Part shown: in pieces, positions 26,301 to 38,200 of the stretch | Layout: the number at the start of each line of letters is the position of its first letter | Numbering within the stretch: the stretch's first letter is position 1 | Source of the DNA: Datnioides undecimradiatus | Lineage: Eukaryota > Chordata > Actinopteri > Lobotiformes > Datnioididae | DNA length: 64,000 nt | NCBI GenBank assembly: GCA_008933995.1 | Contig: WARS01000015.1 | Location: 16,004,957-16,068,956 of the forward strand | Reading direction: 5' to 3' | Position numbers and translations under genes: made by a program | The notes under the pieces: generated by a model | What the model was told of the DNA's origin: nothing | Databases searched by the model: none | The model's input: the letters and a program-made list of their open reading frames with translations, nothing else

Positions 26301-27360
26301 ATGCTTTCAATTACTGCAGTGTGGAGATGGAGCTAAGGTGTCTTTGTTGAGCTTTTGATGATGTAATGTGAGTGCCAAGGCATTTGAATCAGACAGTATT
26401 TGTGCCCAGGACTACATTTATGAGATTATAAAAGGTCCATGTTTGGTCAGTTCACAATATAACCTAGGATCTATTTTCCAAATGCCAAGAGCGCAACAGC
26501 TGAGTCAGCTGTGTCATCTGAATCATGATGAGATAATGGCAGTGAAATCTATGTTTTGCTCTCTCACAGCCAGAGCAGCAGACTGGGCCACTTTACACGC
26601 TACCCAACCCAGTGCTGGATGAATGTCTTCTTTTGGTGGGACAAACTCAGCAAATTGGAATCAATGCCACGTAACACAGCCACAACAAGCATAAATCCAT
26701 GACGGCTGTTTTAATGTCCTAATATATACTCACCAAAAGAAGTGGCAAATAAAAACTACAAACTGTCACCAATTAGCATCATTCAGTTAATTTAAAGCAT
26801 CAAAGATCATCTCTACCTCAAGTATTTCTGACCATTTGGTGAAGACATTATTTAATTAATGCACATGCACACATACAAAGAGAAAGCTCATCTGGCATGC
26901 GTGCTGGTGAAGCATGCTACTTCCTGTACTAGCACTGGTGTTAGCAGTGTACATTAACTATGTACTCAGGCTACATAACCATTAAGTATGTCTCTTTCCA
27001 ACATTGTGTTGATGCATATAGTCAGTAGTAGCCTGTTCTACCAATAAGGATAAAACAATCACTGAGAAAAAATTGACAGATCATGTTCAGCTCTAGCTTG
27101 GCATGCTAGCCCTTGCCCTGCCCACCCAGGCCACACTGCTATGCAAACAGCTGCCCAGCCATGACACTGCACATGCAGGCCACTGTAGACCTGTCAGCCC
27201 AGGGGACATTTAAACTTTAAAGGGCCAAACTGGACAGCTGGGTGTGTTCATGGGCGTGTATGTATGCTGTATGTGCATTCTCTAGCTCATCCACAATCCT
27301 CCAATCCAACTCATTAGTCACAGACAAGAAGGACTAAGGGACCCGAGGACGTCTACTTTC
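20335..27360. other. intergenic sequence between transposon and mymk
   Basis: About 7 kb without supported genes. It includes a pyrimidine-rich block (about 21640-21920), the 89-bp MITE at 26044-26132 and two short palindromes at 25134-25157 and 25214-25232. The open frames here are short and lack family similarity. Confidence 0.55.
26044..26132. mobile_element. 89-bp MITE, Tc1/mariner-like
   Basis: The terminal inverted repeats begin AAGTGGGGAYCAAAARTCTG on both strands and are flanked by TA on each side (26042-26043 and 26133-26134), the expected target duplication for Tc1/mariner. The interior has no coding capacity. Confidence 0.72.
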
Positions 27361-27501
27361 CCAGCTGATTTTAGATTATGTACACAGCTTATACTCAATC
27401 GTCTTAGCTCATTCATGAAATAATTTCAAAGGCTGAGGACCCTTCTGAAACCCAAAGGATATTTTATCATCTACAAGCCTTCGCAGTTTTTATTTCAGCT
27501 G
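27148..27501 (+). promoter_or_regulatory. mymk: mymk upstream region with four CAGCTG E-boxes
   Basis: CAGCTG occurs at 27148, 27235, 27362 and 27496, within about 375 bases before the start codon. CAGCTG is the preferred MyoD/myogenin E-box, and mymk is a known target of myogenic bHLH factors. The last copy sits in a T-rich, acceptor-like context (tttttatttcag|CTG), so an upstream untranslated exon is possible. No clear TATA box was seen. Confidence 0.55.
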
Positions 27502-27520
27502 TGTTTACTGTCACTCCAAC

Positions 27521-30400
27521 ATGGGTGCATTTATTGCCAAGATGCTGCTTCCTACAGTCAGCAGCCTGGTGTTCCTGCCTACAGCCAGTGTTGCTGCTAA
27601 GAGGGGCTTCCACATGGAGGCCATGGTCTACTTCTTCACCATGTTCTTCACAGCGGTGAGAAAACACTTATTGTTGTTTTGATGTGAAAAAGTGAAACTG
27701 TGTTGCTTGATTAAGATGTTTGAGTGATGTGCAGATAGTGGACAGCACTGATGTTTCTGACTGAAAGATTTCATATTTACAGGTTTGCTTATATAAAACT
27801 ATATAACCTTTTGCTAGCAAGATGACTTATTTGCCATCTCTCAGAATGACAACAAATTTGGTTTGGCATCAGTCTTCGCTGATAAAAAACTTGAAATCCA
27901 AACTTATCAAATCCATGCGTTTTACCAACGTAGAACATTGACACTTAATCCGATTGATTAGAGCTAAGGAGAGTTGTGCAGATTTATTTTGATGGAAGAG
28001 AATTATCCTGATGCCTCTGTATGATGCACAACTTATTTTTTTCTTAAAACATGGAATGTTTGTAAAATTTATTAGTAGCCCTACAAGATACTGCAAATGT
28101 CTGTTTGACTTAAAATTACATGCCATTATGTAGATCTACCATGCATGTGATGGACCAGGCCTCTCCATCCTATGCTTCATGAAATACGACATTCTGGAGT
28201 ACTTCAGTGTTTATGGCACGGCTCTCTCCATGTGGGTCACACTTATAGGTAAGTCCACGTATATGTTCCCCAATTACAGCTACAGAAGTGACCAAAATGT
28301 CCTCTGATTCTACTAGTTAGTGGTTGCAGCAGGTTCCAGCATTCTTAGTATCTCTACATGAATCTTTCATGCATAATGAATGCCCATAATCATGACCTTG
28401 ACATAGACGGTACAGTTGAAGCTTTTTACACACAATGAGACTGCTTATGTCTGCTTTTTTTGTTTGTTTTTGCGGACATTCAAAATTCAAACAATTAGAA
28501 ACACTAGCCAGTATTCAACATCTACACTTCCCAAGCACATTGAAGCTCTGGCTGCAACAGCTGGTGATGACATATGCTGTGTCTTTGAGTTCAGCGCACA
28601 TGTGCTCAGACATACTTGCTGTTAGTCCCTCACAATATCACACACCCATTAGGACATTTGCTCTTCTCCCATGTACCCATCTAAGCCCATGGGGTTTTGC
28701 TACAAGGGCTTTAAATCACGTGCTGCGATAGGTCATATGCTTCAACAGCTGACTTCACTGACTGGTCTACCCCCTTTGTCAAAAGGTGTACTGATTATAA
28801 AAATGGCTCTGCTTAAAAATGTCTTCTCGCGAGAGCCGCTGTCTGGCAGATAAGCCCCCAGGACATCTGACTATCCCTCGTCATGTCTTTTTTGTTCTGA
28901 CACTTGAACTGTTAAAATTACACAACATACAAGATTCTATTCCTCGTTGATGACAGCAGAATGTAAAATGTGAAACAGTCTGAACAGAAAAACTTCAGGC
29001 TCTTCACACTGAGTTTTCTGGGATGTCCTGGAGCTTCATTGGTCTCTAGATAAGTAAGGGCGAGTGGGATACTGGTCTGCATTTGATAAAAAACTGGTCT
29101 GTCTCTTAGTCTGATATTAAAAATAAATGTAACATGTAAAGGCTGAAAACTTATTTCTGACAGCTTGAACGTGTGTCCTTGTTCCAGCCCTGGGTGACTT
29201 TGATGAGCCCCAACGATCCAGCATCACCATGTTTGGCGTGTTGACGACTGCTGTGAGGATCTACCAGGATCGCTGGGGTTACGGGATCTACTCTGGTCCC
29301 ATCGGATCAGCTGTTTTCATCATCACTGTCAAATGGGTGAGGGGCCTCAGAATGGGCAGGTTACTGTCCACAGTCAGATTTGAGTTGGTGCAGGAAAAGT
29401 ATATGGTCATGTAATTTCTATGTTTTCTGAGTCAAACTCTCCTGCTGTCAAATCAATCCATCTTTCTGATTTTCAGTCTCTAACCTGTGTCTACTCTTGT
29501 ATTTTCAGCTGCAGAAGATGAAGCAGTTGAGAGCAGTGTATCCAGAGAAGACAGTGTACACACAGCAAGTTGGTCCAGGCTGCTGCTTTGGTGCTCTTGC
29601 TCTAATGCTGCGTTTCTACTTTGAGGTGACAATAATCACGAGATAGATATAAATGTTAGAAAAAGAAAAATTCATGGTTAGGTTGTGAGATCTTGCCATA
29701 TTGCTACATTCCTGCTTTTTTAACATACACACTGGTTAACTAGATCATCAATTTCTACATTGTTTATGGATATTATACAAGTAATCCATTACCCAGCCAC
29801 AATAATGTTCTAATTTCTCTCTGGTCTGCTCATTAATATACAACTATTAAAAAGGCCCATTCTCTTTTTAAATATTTAAAAGGTAAATTAACCTTGATAA
29901 ATGAAATCACTATAACAGTGTGTACTGTATTCTCTTCACTGCAGGAGTGGGACTATGCCTATGTCCACAGCTTCTACCACCTATCTCTGGCTGTGTCCTT
30001 TGTCCTCCTGCTGCCAAAGAAGAACCGCTATGCAGGGACAGGACGGAACGCTGCTAAGCTCAGCTGCTTCACTCTCTGCTGCTGTGTATGTTACATTTAT
30101 TAGTGAAAGGGAAAGTGAAACTATTTAGAGGGTAAACTGAGGTCGCATTATTCACTGTCAGTCAAGTTCAAATGTCTTTTCTCATTTTTTCTTCTTCAGT
30201 CCATGTCCCCTGGTACTTCTAAAGAGAAGACTGACAAGCCGAAGAAGAAATCGTCTCGAACTGTGTGGACAGTCCCCACTGAGAAGCTGTGGACACGAGG
30301 CTGCAGCACACCTACCCTGCCTCTTTACAACCCCCCGCCGTCCACACCGATCAAAGGAACCAGCATCAGCAAGCTCAAAGAGATGAATGGCTGGAAGTGA
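27521..30400 (+). CDS. mymk: myomaker, myoblast fusion membrane protein
   Basis: Seven-pass plasma-membrane protein needed for myoblast fusion (TMEM8C). Exons: 27521-27655, 28134-28248, 29188-29336, 29509-29625, 29945-30085 and 30200-30400. The first five give 219 residues that align along the whole mammalian protein: MGAFIAKMLLPTVSSL at the start, then HACDGPGLSILCFMKYDILE, DFDEPQRSSITMFGVLT, DRWGYGIYSGPIGSA, QVGPGCCFGALALMLRF and EEWDYAYVHSFYHLS. Exon 5 ends in Cys-Cys-Cys, matching the palmitoylated Cys-rich end of myomaker. Splicing to exon 6 through gtatgt adds a 66-residue hydrophilic tail ending in a TGA at 30398, giving 285 residues. Reading through the donor instead gives five residues and a TAG at 30101, giving 224 residues, close to the 221 of mammals. 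All junctions are in phase. Confidence 0.95.
30200..30400 (+). CDS. mymk: extra 3' coding exon of mymk (C-terminal tail)
   Basis: A 67-codon open exon follows a good acceptor (tttcttcttcag|TCC) and is in phase with the gtatgt donor at 30086. It encodes a tail rich in Ser, Thr, Pro and Lys (KEKTDKPKKKSSRT, PLYNPPPSTPIKG) that ends KEMNGWK. Mammalian myomaker has no counterpart. The coding call rests on the open frame and splice signals. No RNA evidence is available here. Confidence 0.68.
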   Translation, partial: SMSPGTSKEKTDKPKKKSSRTVWTVPTEKLWTRGCSTPTLPLYNPPPSTPIKGTSISKLKEMNGWK

Positions 30401-33400
30401 AACTAAAAGCATAACTGTAACATCTAACATAGGAAGACTTCATCCTGAAGTACAGGTAGAGATAATGGTCCACTATGAGCGGGAAACGGGAAAATCACCA
30501 AATAACTGTCAGCCAAATGCTGATAAACTTGTATGTGGCTGGTAAGTTAATCTACTTCAGCAGGAAACCAACCATCATGTGGACGTTCCTTTCTACTCGA
30601 AAAAGTCATTTTTGGCTGGTAGAATATTTAAGGTCAGCAGCGACTTTAGGAATCCAACAGCAACTGTAGCCAGCAGGTAAAGAAACAAAAACACCCTGAT
30701 GTGGTTCTGAAATTTAGGGGCAAGAACAAGAGACGAATCAGGCCTCTGATGCCCTCAAAGACCCAATAAGAACACAGCTGTCTGAAGCACTTGTCCAAAG
30801 CTGAGGACAGGCAGCACGCTACGAAAGAACACACACAGCAAGAACAGGGAGACGGTGGCGGAGACAAGCCAGTAAAACTGACTGGAAAATTTATGAGAAG
30901 AACAAACAGGCAGATGTTTTATCTCTCCAAAATATATAAATTGTCTTTAGAAATGTTCCTCAGGGGAGACCCTTCGTCTGCTCGCCTGTGTCTGTCGTCC
31001 CCCCTCCTCTTTCTTTTTCCCGTCTCTCTCTCAAGGAAAGGAACCGTGCAGCTGAATTCGTTTATAAGAATTACAAGACTGTAAAGCAAATTTTACCGTT
31101 TTTAAATGTACTCGAGGTGCCAAATGTGTCATGTGGAGCATCAGACGTCAGACTGAGGGGAAACAGCGGCCCAGACATCAGCCTTAGCCCGACGGAATCA
31201 TCTTGATGTGTTTCTGGATCAGCAGGTGGACTCCTCTGTCTGTTAACTCTGGTTCACTGACGGAGCAGCTTTGGCTACGACCTCTGTCTCTAATGTGCAT
31301 TGTTCAGACTGTCTAATGTTTCTGGGGAACATTTATTAATATATTGTTATTTATTAAGGTACAGAATATTGTATATTCAGTATAGCATGTGTTTGCTTTT
31401 GATAATTTTGTAAATGTTTGTAAAATGAAATGCTGTTACCCCGTTTTAACTAACTGGTCTTTGGAGACTGGATGGAATTTTAACAGCCTCATCCATCCAA
31501 GTCATTATCATAATGCAGTGATATGTACTTAACAGAAGCCAACCATTGACAAAAACCCTGACTGGCACATACTTCAAGGCCCACTCCAGTCTAGCAACAT
31601 TAATCCAATTCAAAATCCACACATCTCGTTCTACTTTCACTTCAGGAGGACATGGAGTCGTGTGTCAATGCACGTCACCTGCCCAGAACACTACCCAAAG
31701 ACTACAAACCTGTTCCACGTATCTTAGACAAAACAGTCTCCAGCCAAAACGTGAATGAACCTCCCCTCCACCAGGGAATGTGCTGAGCTGGGGCCAAGCC
31801 ACCAGCTCCTGTGCCCAGAGAAAGGTGTTTTTGTCTGGCTTCAGAAACCTGGCTGGCTGGGCCACCTGCACCACCCAGCTGCGCCGCCCTGACAGGACGG
31901 TAACTCGAGCCTTTTATTGCACAAGTGTGAAACACTTTGCAGCTCCTTTACGACCACTGTCTATCCCGCGCCACTCTGCTGAGGGGCCGAAGCCCACACA
32001 CATTTACGCATGTATTACTGTACTTGTAAAGACTTTTTACTAGCTGTAATTCTAGACCTTAACAGTGCACTCACAGAAATCTAATACTAGCAATTCCTAA
32101 TCTTGACCCAAAATTCATGCTGTAACCTTAAAAAGCTGTTGCAATGACAAGCAAAAGTCCTCAGTTTTAAGAGTTTTGTGGATTAATTGACCTCTAGGAC
32201 AGGTCCTCAAAGGCACAGAAACACACACAGACAAACACACACCGTCTGAGGGTCTGAACCCAGGTCTGTCCACCGCAGGTCGTATTTGACAGTCCCACTG
32301 CTTAGCAAACACATCGACAGTGTCAACACAATAGGTCGACAAGAAAGTGAGCATGGTCGTCTCCTCCGTGGTCGTCTGCACCCACATTCCATAGCAGCAT
32401 TGAATTTCAGTGGGTATCGAAATATAATAAAGAAATACATCTGAACAAATAGAAAAATGTGAATTCTACACCAGAAAAGAGCCCTTTCTCCAATATTCCA
32501 CATGTGGCGGCTTATTCAGAGAAGGTAAAGAGAAAATATGCCGTATCCAGTTTCAGTTAATGTTAATTAAGCACCAAAGTGCACTGTGTGAAGTGACTGT
32601 GACAGACTTCAGTATGTTTGGTATGTTTATGCTTTTAGCTATGTGGTGTGGGTACTCTCTATGGTGAGACAGCAGCCAGTGTGCCACAGGTCCTTTCTCT
32701 GTGTGTCAGCTGTTGCCACAGCTGTTGTTAATGCTGTGAGGTCAGCTGTCTCTCAGAGAACACCAAAGAGCTGCAGCCACAACACACTTTCACTGCTGAT
32801 ACTGATTACCTGCAATGCAGAGTCATATTGACTGCTTCTGCTGGGCAGCAGAAGAGTTAGGGTCACGGGAGGGAAATCACTAACTTGGTTATATAATACG
32901 TGGGTGGCATCAGTAACCAGTGTCATTCTTGGCCTTGGGAACTGAAATTTCTCAAAGGTTATCTTCATCTGTGGTCCATATATCCTTGAGTTAGGATTAT
33001 TTTGTCAAACAACACACAGATGAGTGCTATTTGGACAGCTCAAACTGAGTAAACAGCATTATCTTGTAGTGCATGGACCACTTTCCCTTTATTTACAGTC
33101 CACACATTGCTCATTTGACAGTGGTAAAAGTTAGCTAGTAAGAAAACTGTCTGCAGAGATGTATCATTTAATTGATATGCAATATATACAGGGCTACATA
33201 AGATACACTTCACGATGCCTTTAACAAATGCTATGCCTGAGCGCCATGCCCCCACACTTTTTAAGGGCGGACTGAATTTTTGTAACTTTTTGAAAAAGTC
33301 AGTCCAACACCCATGCCAAATTAACAAAAGGGTTCCTCTGTTCGGAAATAAGACAGACAAGATGTTTTCTCTAAAGTTCTCCGCACACCTACTTCTATCA

Positions 33401-35219
33401 TTTTTTCATGGATGGAACTGAGGCAACATTATAAAGGCCTCTGAATTAGGGACAGCACAAAAAAGTAAGCTGTGTTATCCCCACTGGTACACCAACGCGA
33501 TGTCTCTCACCCATCTCTAGGTTACGTTTGGCCTTAGACACGGTCAGACCACATGGCAAACATACTAGTTTGAGCCCATTCAGATCCTCAAATGATGTGT
33601 AATTGACCCGAACATTACAGCTCTTATGTTGCTTTGACCCAGCTGCCCCTCATCAATCAATAAAGAAGCCATCTTGTGCATTATGTTGTGTGAGAAGTCT
33701 CTTTGAATACACTGACACAGATTTGACACGTGGTAGATTTGAAAGTTCAGACATTGTTTAGCTTCAGGAAACAGGTTATTATGGTGGGGAGTTTGATTTA
33801 ATGATATTGTGAACATGCATGCACTCTTAGTATCTGCTCCAGAAAAACGTTTATCCTCTGTCATATTAATCTGTGGGATTCTGTAGTTTAGCAGTAATGC
33901 CCGATTCAGTTTCACAAAAGTATAATCATTGATTTGGTATAGTCATGATGGATTACTTCTCAGTTTAGGTCTCCAAAGATATATATTGAATAAAGCAAAT
34001 TAGACAAACCTGCTCACTTGCACACCACATTTGACTCTACCTGCAGAATTTTCAGACTAAATAGAGTCATCTTATGATATATATAAACAAAATACTACCA
34101 GTCACATAGTTGTAGAGGAGCCTGAAAAATGCCAACATGCTAAAATTGTGCCTCTGCTGCCACCTATTGGATAACAGTAAACAGTAACATCCTGGGTAAA
34201 AGATCGTACCAATGTGTCTGCAACTGTTGACTTGGACTCTGCAATCTGCCTCTCTGTTCCCCTTTGTGTATGAAGGACATTAAGATGATGCAGGTGAAAC
34301 ATGTACCACCTGTTTTTATAGGATATTTCCTTAGTTTTTACTAAGAGACAGAGTGTGAAAGAGTGGGTATTGCTTTGGTAAAAGACCATAGATGTGGTTT
34401 TACATGTTGCAGATTTGCTTTAGTGTAAAAGATTATTGTTGAACGTGATTCACAATGTGTACGGCAAATGTTTAAGTATATCAAACATCTGCTAGTAGTG
34501 TTTTAAAGTTGGAGACAAAGAGAAATGCATGTAAAAAGAAAGCACAGAACACCCCAAATCTCTTGTTGTAGTACCACCTCCCCTTATGTCTTAAGGTGGA
34601 CTGGTCCTGTTCCAGTGTGTGAACGGGGGTGGTGGGTGGTGTGCGGTGAGGCGTGGCCCAGTGTGGTGCACAGCTGGACCATCAACGATCAAAAAGGCAT
34701 CCTTAACCTGCCACAATATACAGAGAAGGAGAGTTGTAGTTCAGCCTGACAGCAACACTGCTTTGATGAAGCTGCCATAAAAAAATGACAGGAATGATCA
34801 TTTTATCATCTTTGTGATTCTGTTTGCTGATTGTGTATTGGTCACAAGCACGACATTTAAATCAATGCCAAAATCAGCAGGAGTGGCAATTATCTCTTGT
34901 TGAATATTGAGAGCTTTTAAATGTTGACACTCAACGTTTGAGTATAAAACACTAAAAGGTTTGAAGGGTGGTTTTGAAATCACTTGTGTGAATTTGATCA
35001 TAATATTATTCTTGATGGTAAAATTTTTAGTTTGGTTTAATGTGGACTTTGAGTTGTAAATGATCTCTCCTTACGAATATTTTCTTTTTAGTTATACAAG
35101 AATCCTGGTCAGTTGTTGAGTATATGTGTTTATATTCAAGTCACCCATTCAGAGAGGCATGGCTGAGACATTTCTAATCTTCCTGTCAGCACCTGCAGAG
35201 GGCTAATCCACATCCCTGG
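30401..35219. other. mymk 3'UTR and convergent intergenic region
   Basis: Convergent space between mymk and ttc16. The start must hold the mymk 3'UTR, but no AATAAA was found close to the stop. The closest recognisable AATAAA on the plus strand are far away, near 32425 and 33990. No further gene or clear repeat was seen. Confidence 0.5.
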
Positions 35220-38200
35220 TTAGTTTACACACAACCTCAGCTCCTTTCCTGCTTCAGACGGCTCTTGTGATTGGCTTGCTGAGTTCTCGCTGGTCAGAGT
35301 CAACTTCTGGAGCGTCTCACTCAGTCTAAGAACACAACACAAAAAGAAGGAGTACCCAGCTGGTCAGATGCTGGTCAGAATTTGGATGAAAAAGAAACAG
35401 AAACAGCAGTGACGATAACTGTAAAAAAACATTTTTATTTTAAACTTTTTCAGTGTAATTTATGTGGTTTCTCTTCTAGTTGCTCAATACAGGGAGGTTG
35501 TTTAAAAGACTGCATTTTACAGTCAGTGGGTGTACCACTGCACTCACTTTGGTAGGAGAGTAACACTGGCCACAGTTATGTGGGTAGTGAGTCAGTAAGG
35601 CTTCTCCCTCTAGCTGTTCAGGAGGCACCAGCAGTAAATTGATCTATTTTTATAAGTTAGGATGCAATGCATTGTTCCTTACATCAGCCAGCTGTTTTAC
35701 AATTAGTATGAAGCAGATGTGTTCCAGCCTGGAAGTGAGTTTTTGTGTTGCTAACCTTTGTTGGTCGGAGGAGGACCTGCGGGTCTGGATGGTGTCCATT
35801 AGCTGAACTTTGACTGCTTGTCCTGTTGGACTGGACAAAACATCAGACACGCTGCAGCCAGGGAACAGATTCATGAGCATAGGAGGCAGCTAAACAAACA
35901 CAACAGAAACACACACACAATTAATTGCTTTTGTTCACACCAGCTTTAGAAATACTAATACCAAATTAATTGCTTTCTAATGCATATCTAAAAATGTGGA
36001 TGTCAGTGGGTCTGGAGGGTGAGACGGAGTGGAGCTCTGACCTCCTCATTGGTGGGATCCAGGATCAGCGTACAGATGAAGTCGTGTCTTGCACGTTCAA
36101 AGTTGAGGAGCCTTCGGAAGGCCTTGGCTCTGTGCTCATAGTACTGACTGGCTGTGGGATTGTACTGGATGGCCAGAGAAAACATGTCAGCTGCCTCCTG
36201 GAAACGCCTGCCCATACAGACACGCTCATTAATATTTACACAGTATTACCTTTCTCTCAAGATTACTGTGTGTAAATGTCTTTCTGTGTGTGTTCATTTA
36301 TGTTTTTATGTGTGCATGTGTGGTTCTGACCCATCCTGGAAGCAGAAAGAGCCCAGTGTGTTGTGGAGGACAGCAAGGCGGAGACGGACAGCGGGGTCAT
36401 CAGGCTGCATCATCTCCTCGGCCTGCTGGTAGTCAGCAAGGGCGTAACACCAATCACCCTGCTTAAAGAAACAGTCTATACACACACGACCACATTTTGT
36501 GCAACCAGCAGTCCAAATCTCAGAAAGATACTTTCCAATCATATCAAACAGTGAAAATCAAAACTTAAAATATAACAAATACAACAAATAAACATAAACA
36601 CTGGTGAGTGTTACAGTAACTTATGTGCTCTGCTGCTGAGAAATGTCGAGCAGGTCTGTCAGGTTACACCTGTCTGACAGTTTCAGTGACACCAAATTTA
36701 ATACACACACCTTACATGGCTGAGCAACGTCATGTTTGCTTCATTCAAAAACAAGGAAAGAAATGTCACAAATGTCGCACTGGATACTCAAAAATGATTG
36801 TTTGTGTGCTTAGTAAGACAAAAGATGTATGTACACAAACACACAGAGTCACACTGTAGTCTCACCTCCTCTGTTGAGGTACAGGCCTGCCTGGCCCTTC
36901 TCCTCCTCGATGGCCTTGTTGAGAAGTAGAGTTGCCTCAGCATAGAGCCCTCTGCTAAAGCACTGAACGGCGAAATCATTGTAGGTGAGGACCAGCTGAA
37001 ACTGCGCCTCCTCTTGCACAGACTCACTCTCATCCTTCCTATCTCTGGTCTCTAACTGACCGCTGACCTCCTTCTTCTCTTCCTCTTCACTCAGCTCCAC
37101 AGCCTGGACAAGGTCCTCAATAGCTGCTGTAAAGTCTTTCAGGCCACGATACAGAGTCCCTCTGTCAGAGGGAGGATTAAAATGAATGAAACATTTTTTT
37201 GAAAAAATATTTTATAATTTCCTAAATCAAATTTAGGACAAAAGGAGTGAATTTAAACAAATTAATGAAAACTAATGAAGTGTTATAAATGTACCCCAAC
37301 TGCTGCAGAGCTCAATAGTTTCTTGACTGATTCTTGTAGATAGTTAATATCAAAGAAAACCAGTCATCATGACTAAAGTTTTCTCTTTTTTGTAAAATTT
37401 TTATTTTCTTTTTTTTAGTATCATTTACTCAGTGTTTTTTGGTTGTTGCTCGTTCTAAATAAGCAGTTACAAAACTGTATTAATTCATTCATGACAGCCA
37501 TCCATCACATAAAAACATGTTACATTTTACTAATAGCATGCATGTCAGACTTAGTTGTTTGTCAACTTACACATTTTCTCATCTTTACATCACCTTTATG
37601 ATTGAGAGTTGTGTTCTTCCTTTTTACACACTGTATTTTTCTTTCTATTTGAGACTCACCTGAACAGGTAGAGGCGTCCGTCCTCTGGACAGTTCTCCAG
37701 AGCAGCATTTATCATGCACAAGGCTTCAGGCAGCTGACCAATCAAAGCTTTGTCCACGGCCTTTTGCCTGGCCTGTTCACAGGCTTCCTGCAGCTGCAGC
37801 ATCAGGGCTCTGGCCTCTGGACACATTGGATTCAAAGCCAACGCCAACTTCACATCTCGGTAACATCTTGATGTCTAGATAAGAGAGAAAACCACTGATT
37901 GTGTGTTATGTAAACGGTATATGCTACTGGTTTTAGGTAAGTGTAAGAGTTCCCTGCATTTGTAACCTGGTTGAGACGTTTGTGCAGTCGGGCTCTGAGG
38001 ATGTGAAGGTCAGAGGTGGGACCATCTGACATCATCCAGTCATTCACCAGCTTCAGACAGTCAGAGTGGTGACCTGCAGCGGTCAGACAGGCCAGGCTGG
38101 GATATAAGGTACAAAACAAATTATTCCCCAATGTGCATGAATTACATTCAAACTAGATACTAGACTAGAAAAATTTAAAAAATATAAATTGTTAGTAAAC

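Noticed and set aside
36440..36458. Acceptor at 36459 for ttc16 exon 9
   Set aside because: It breaks the reading phase. The acceptor at 36476 keeps phase and restores the conserved DCFF motif.
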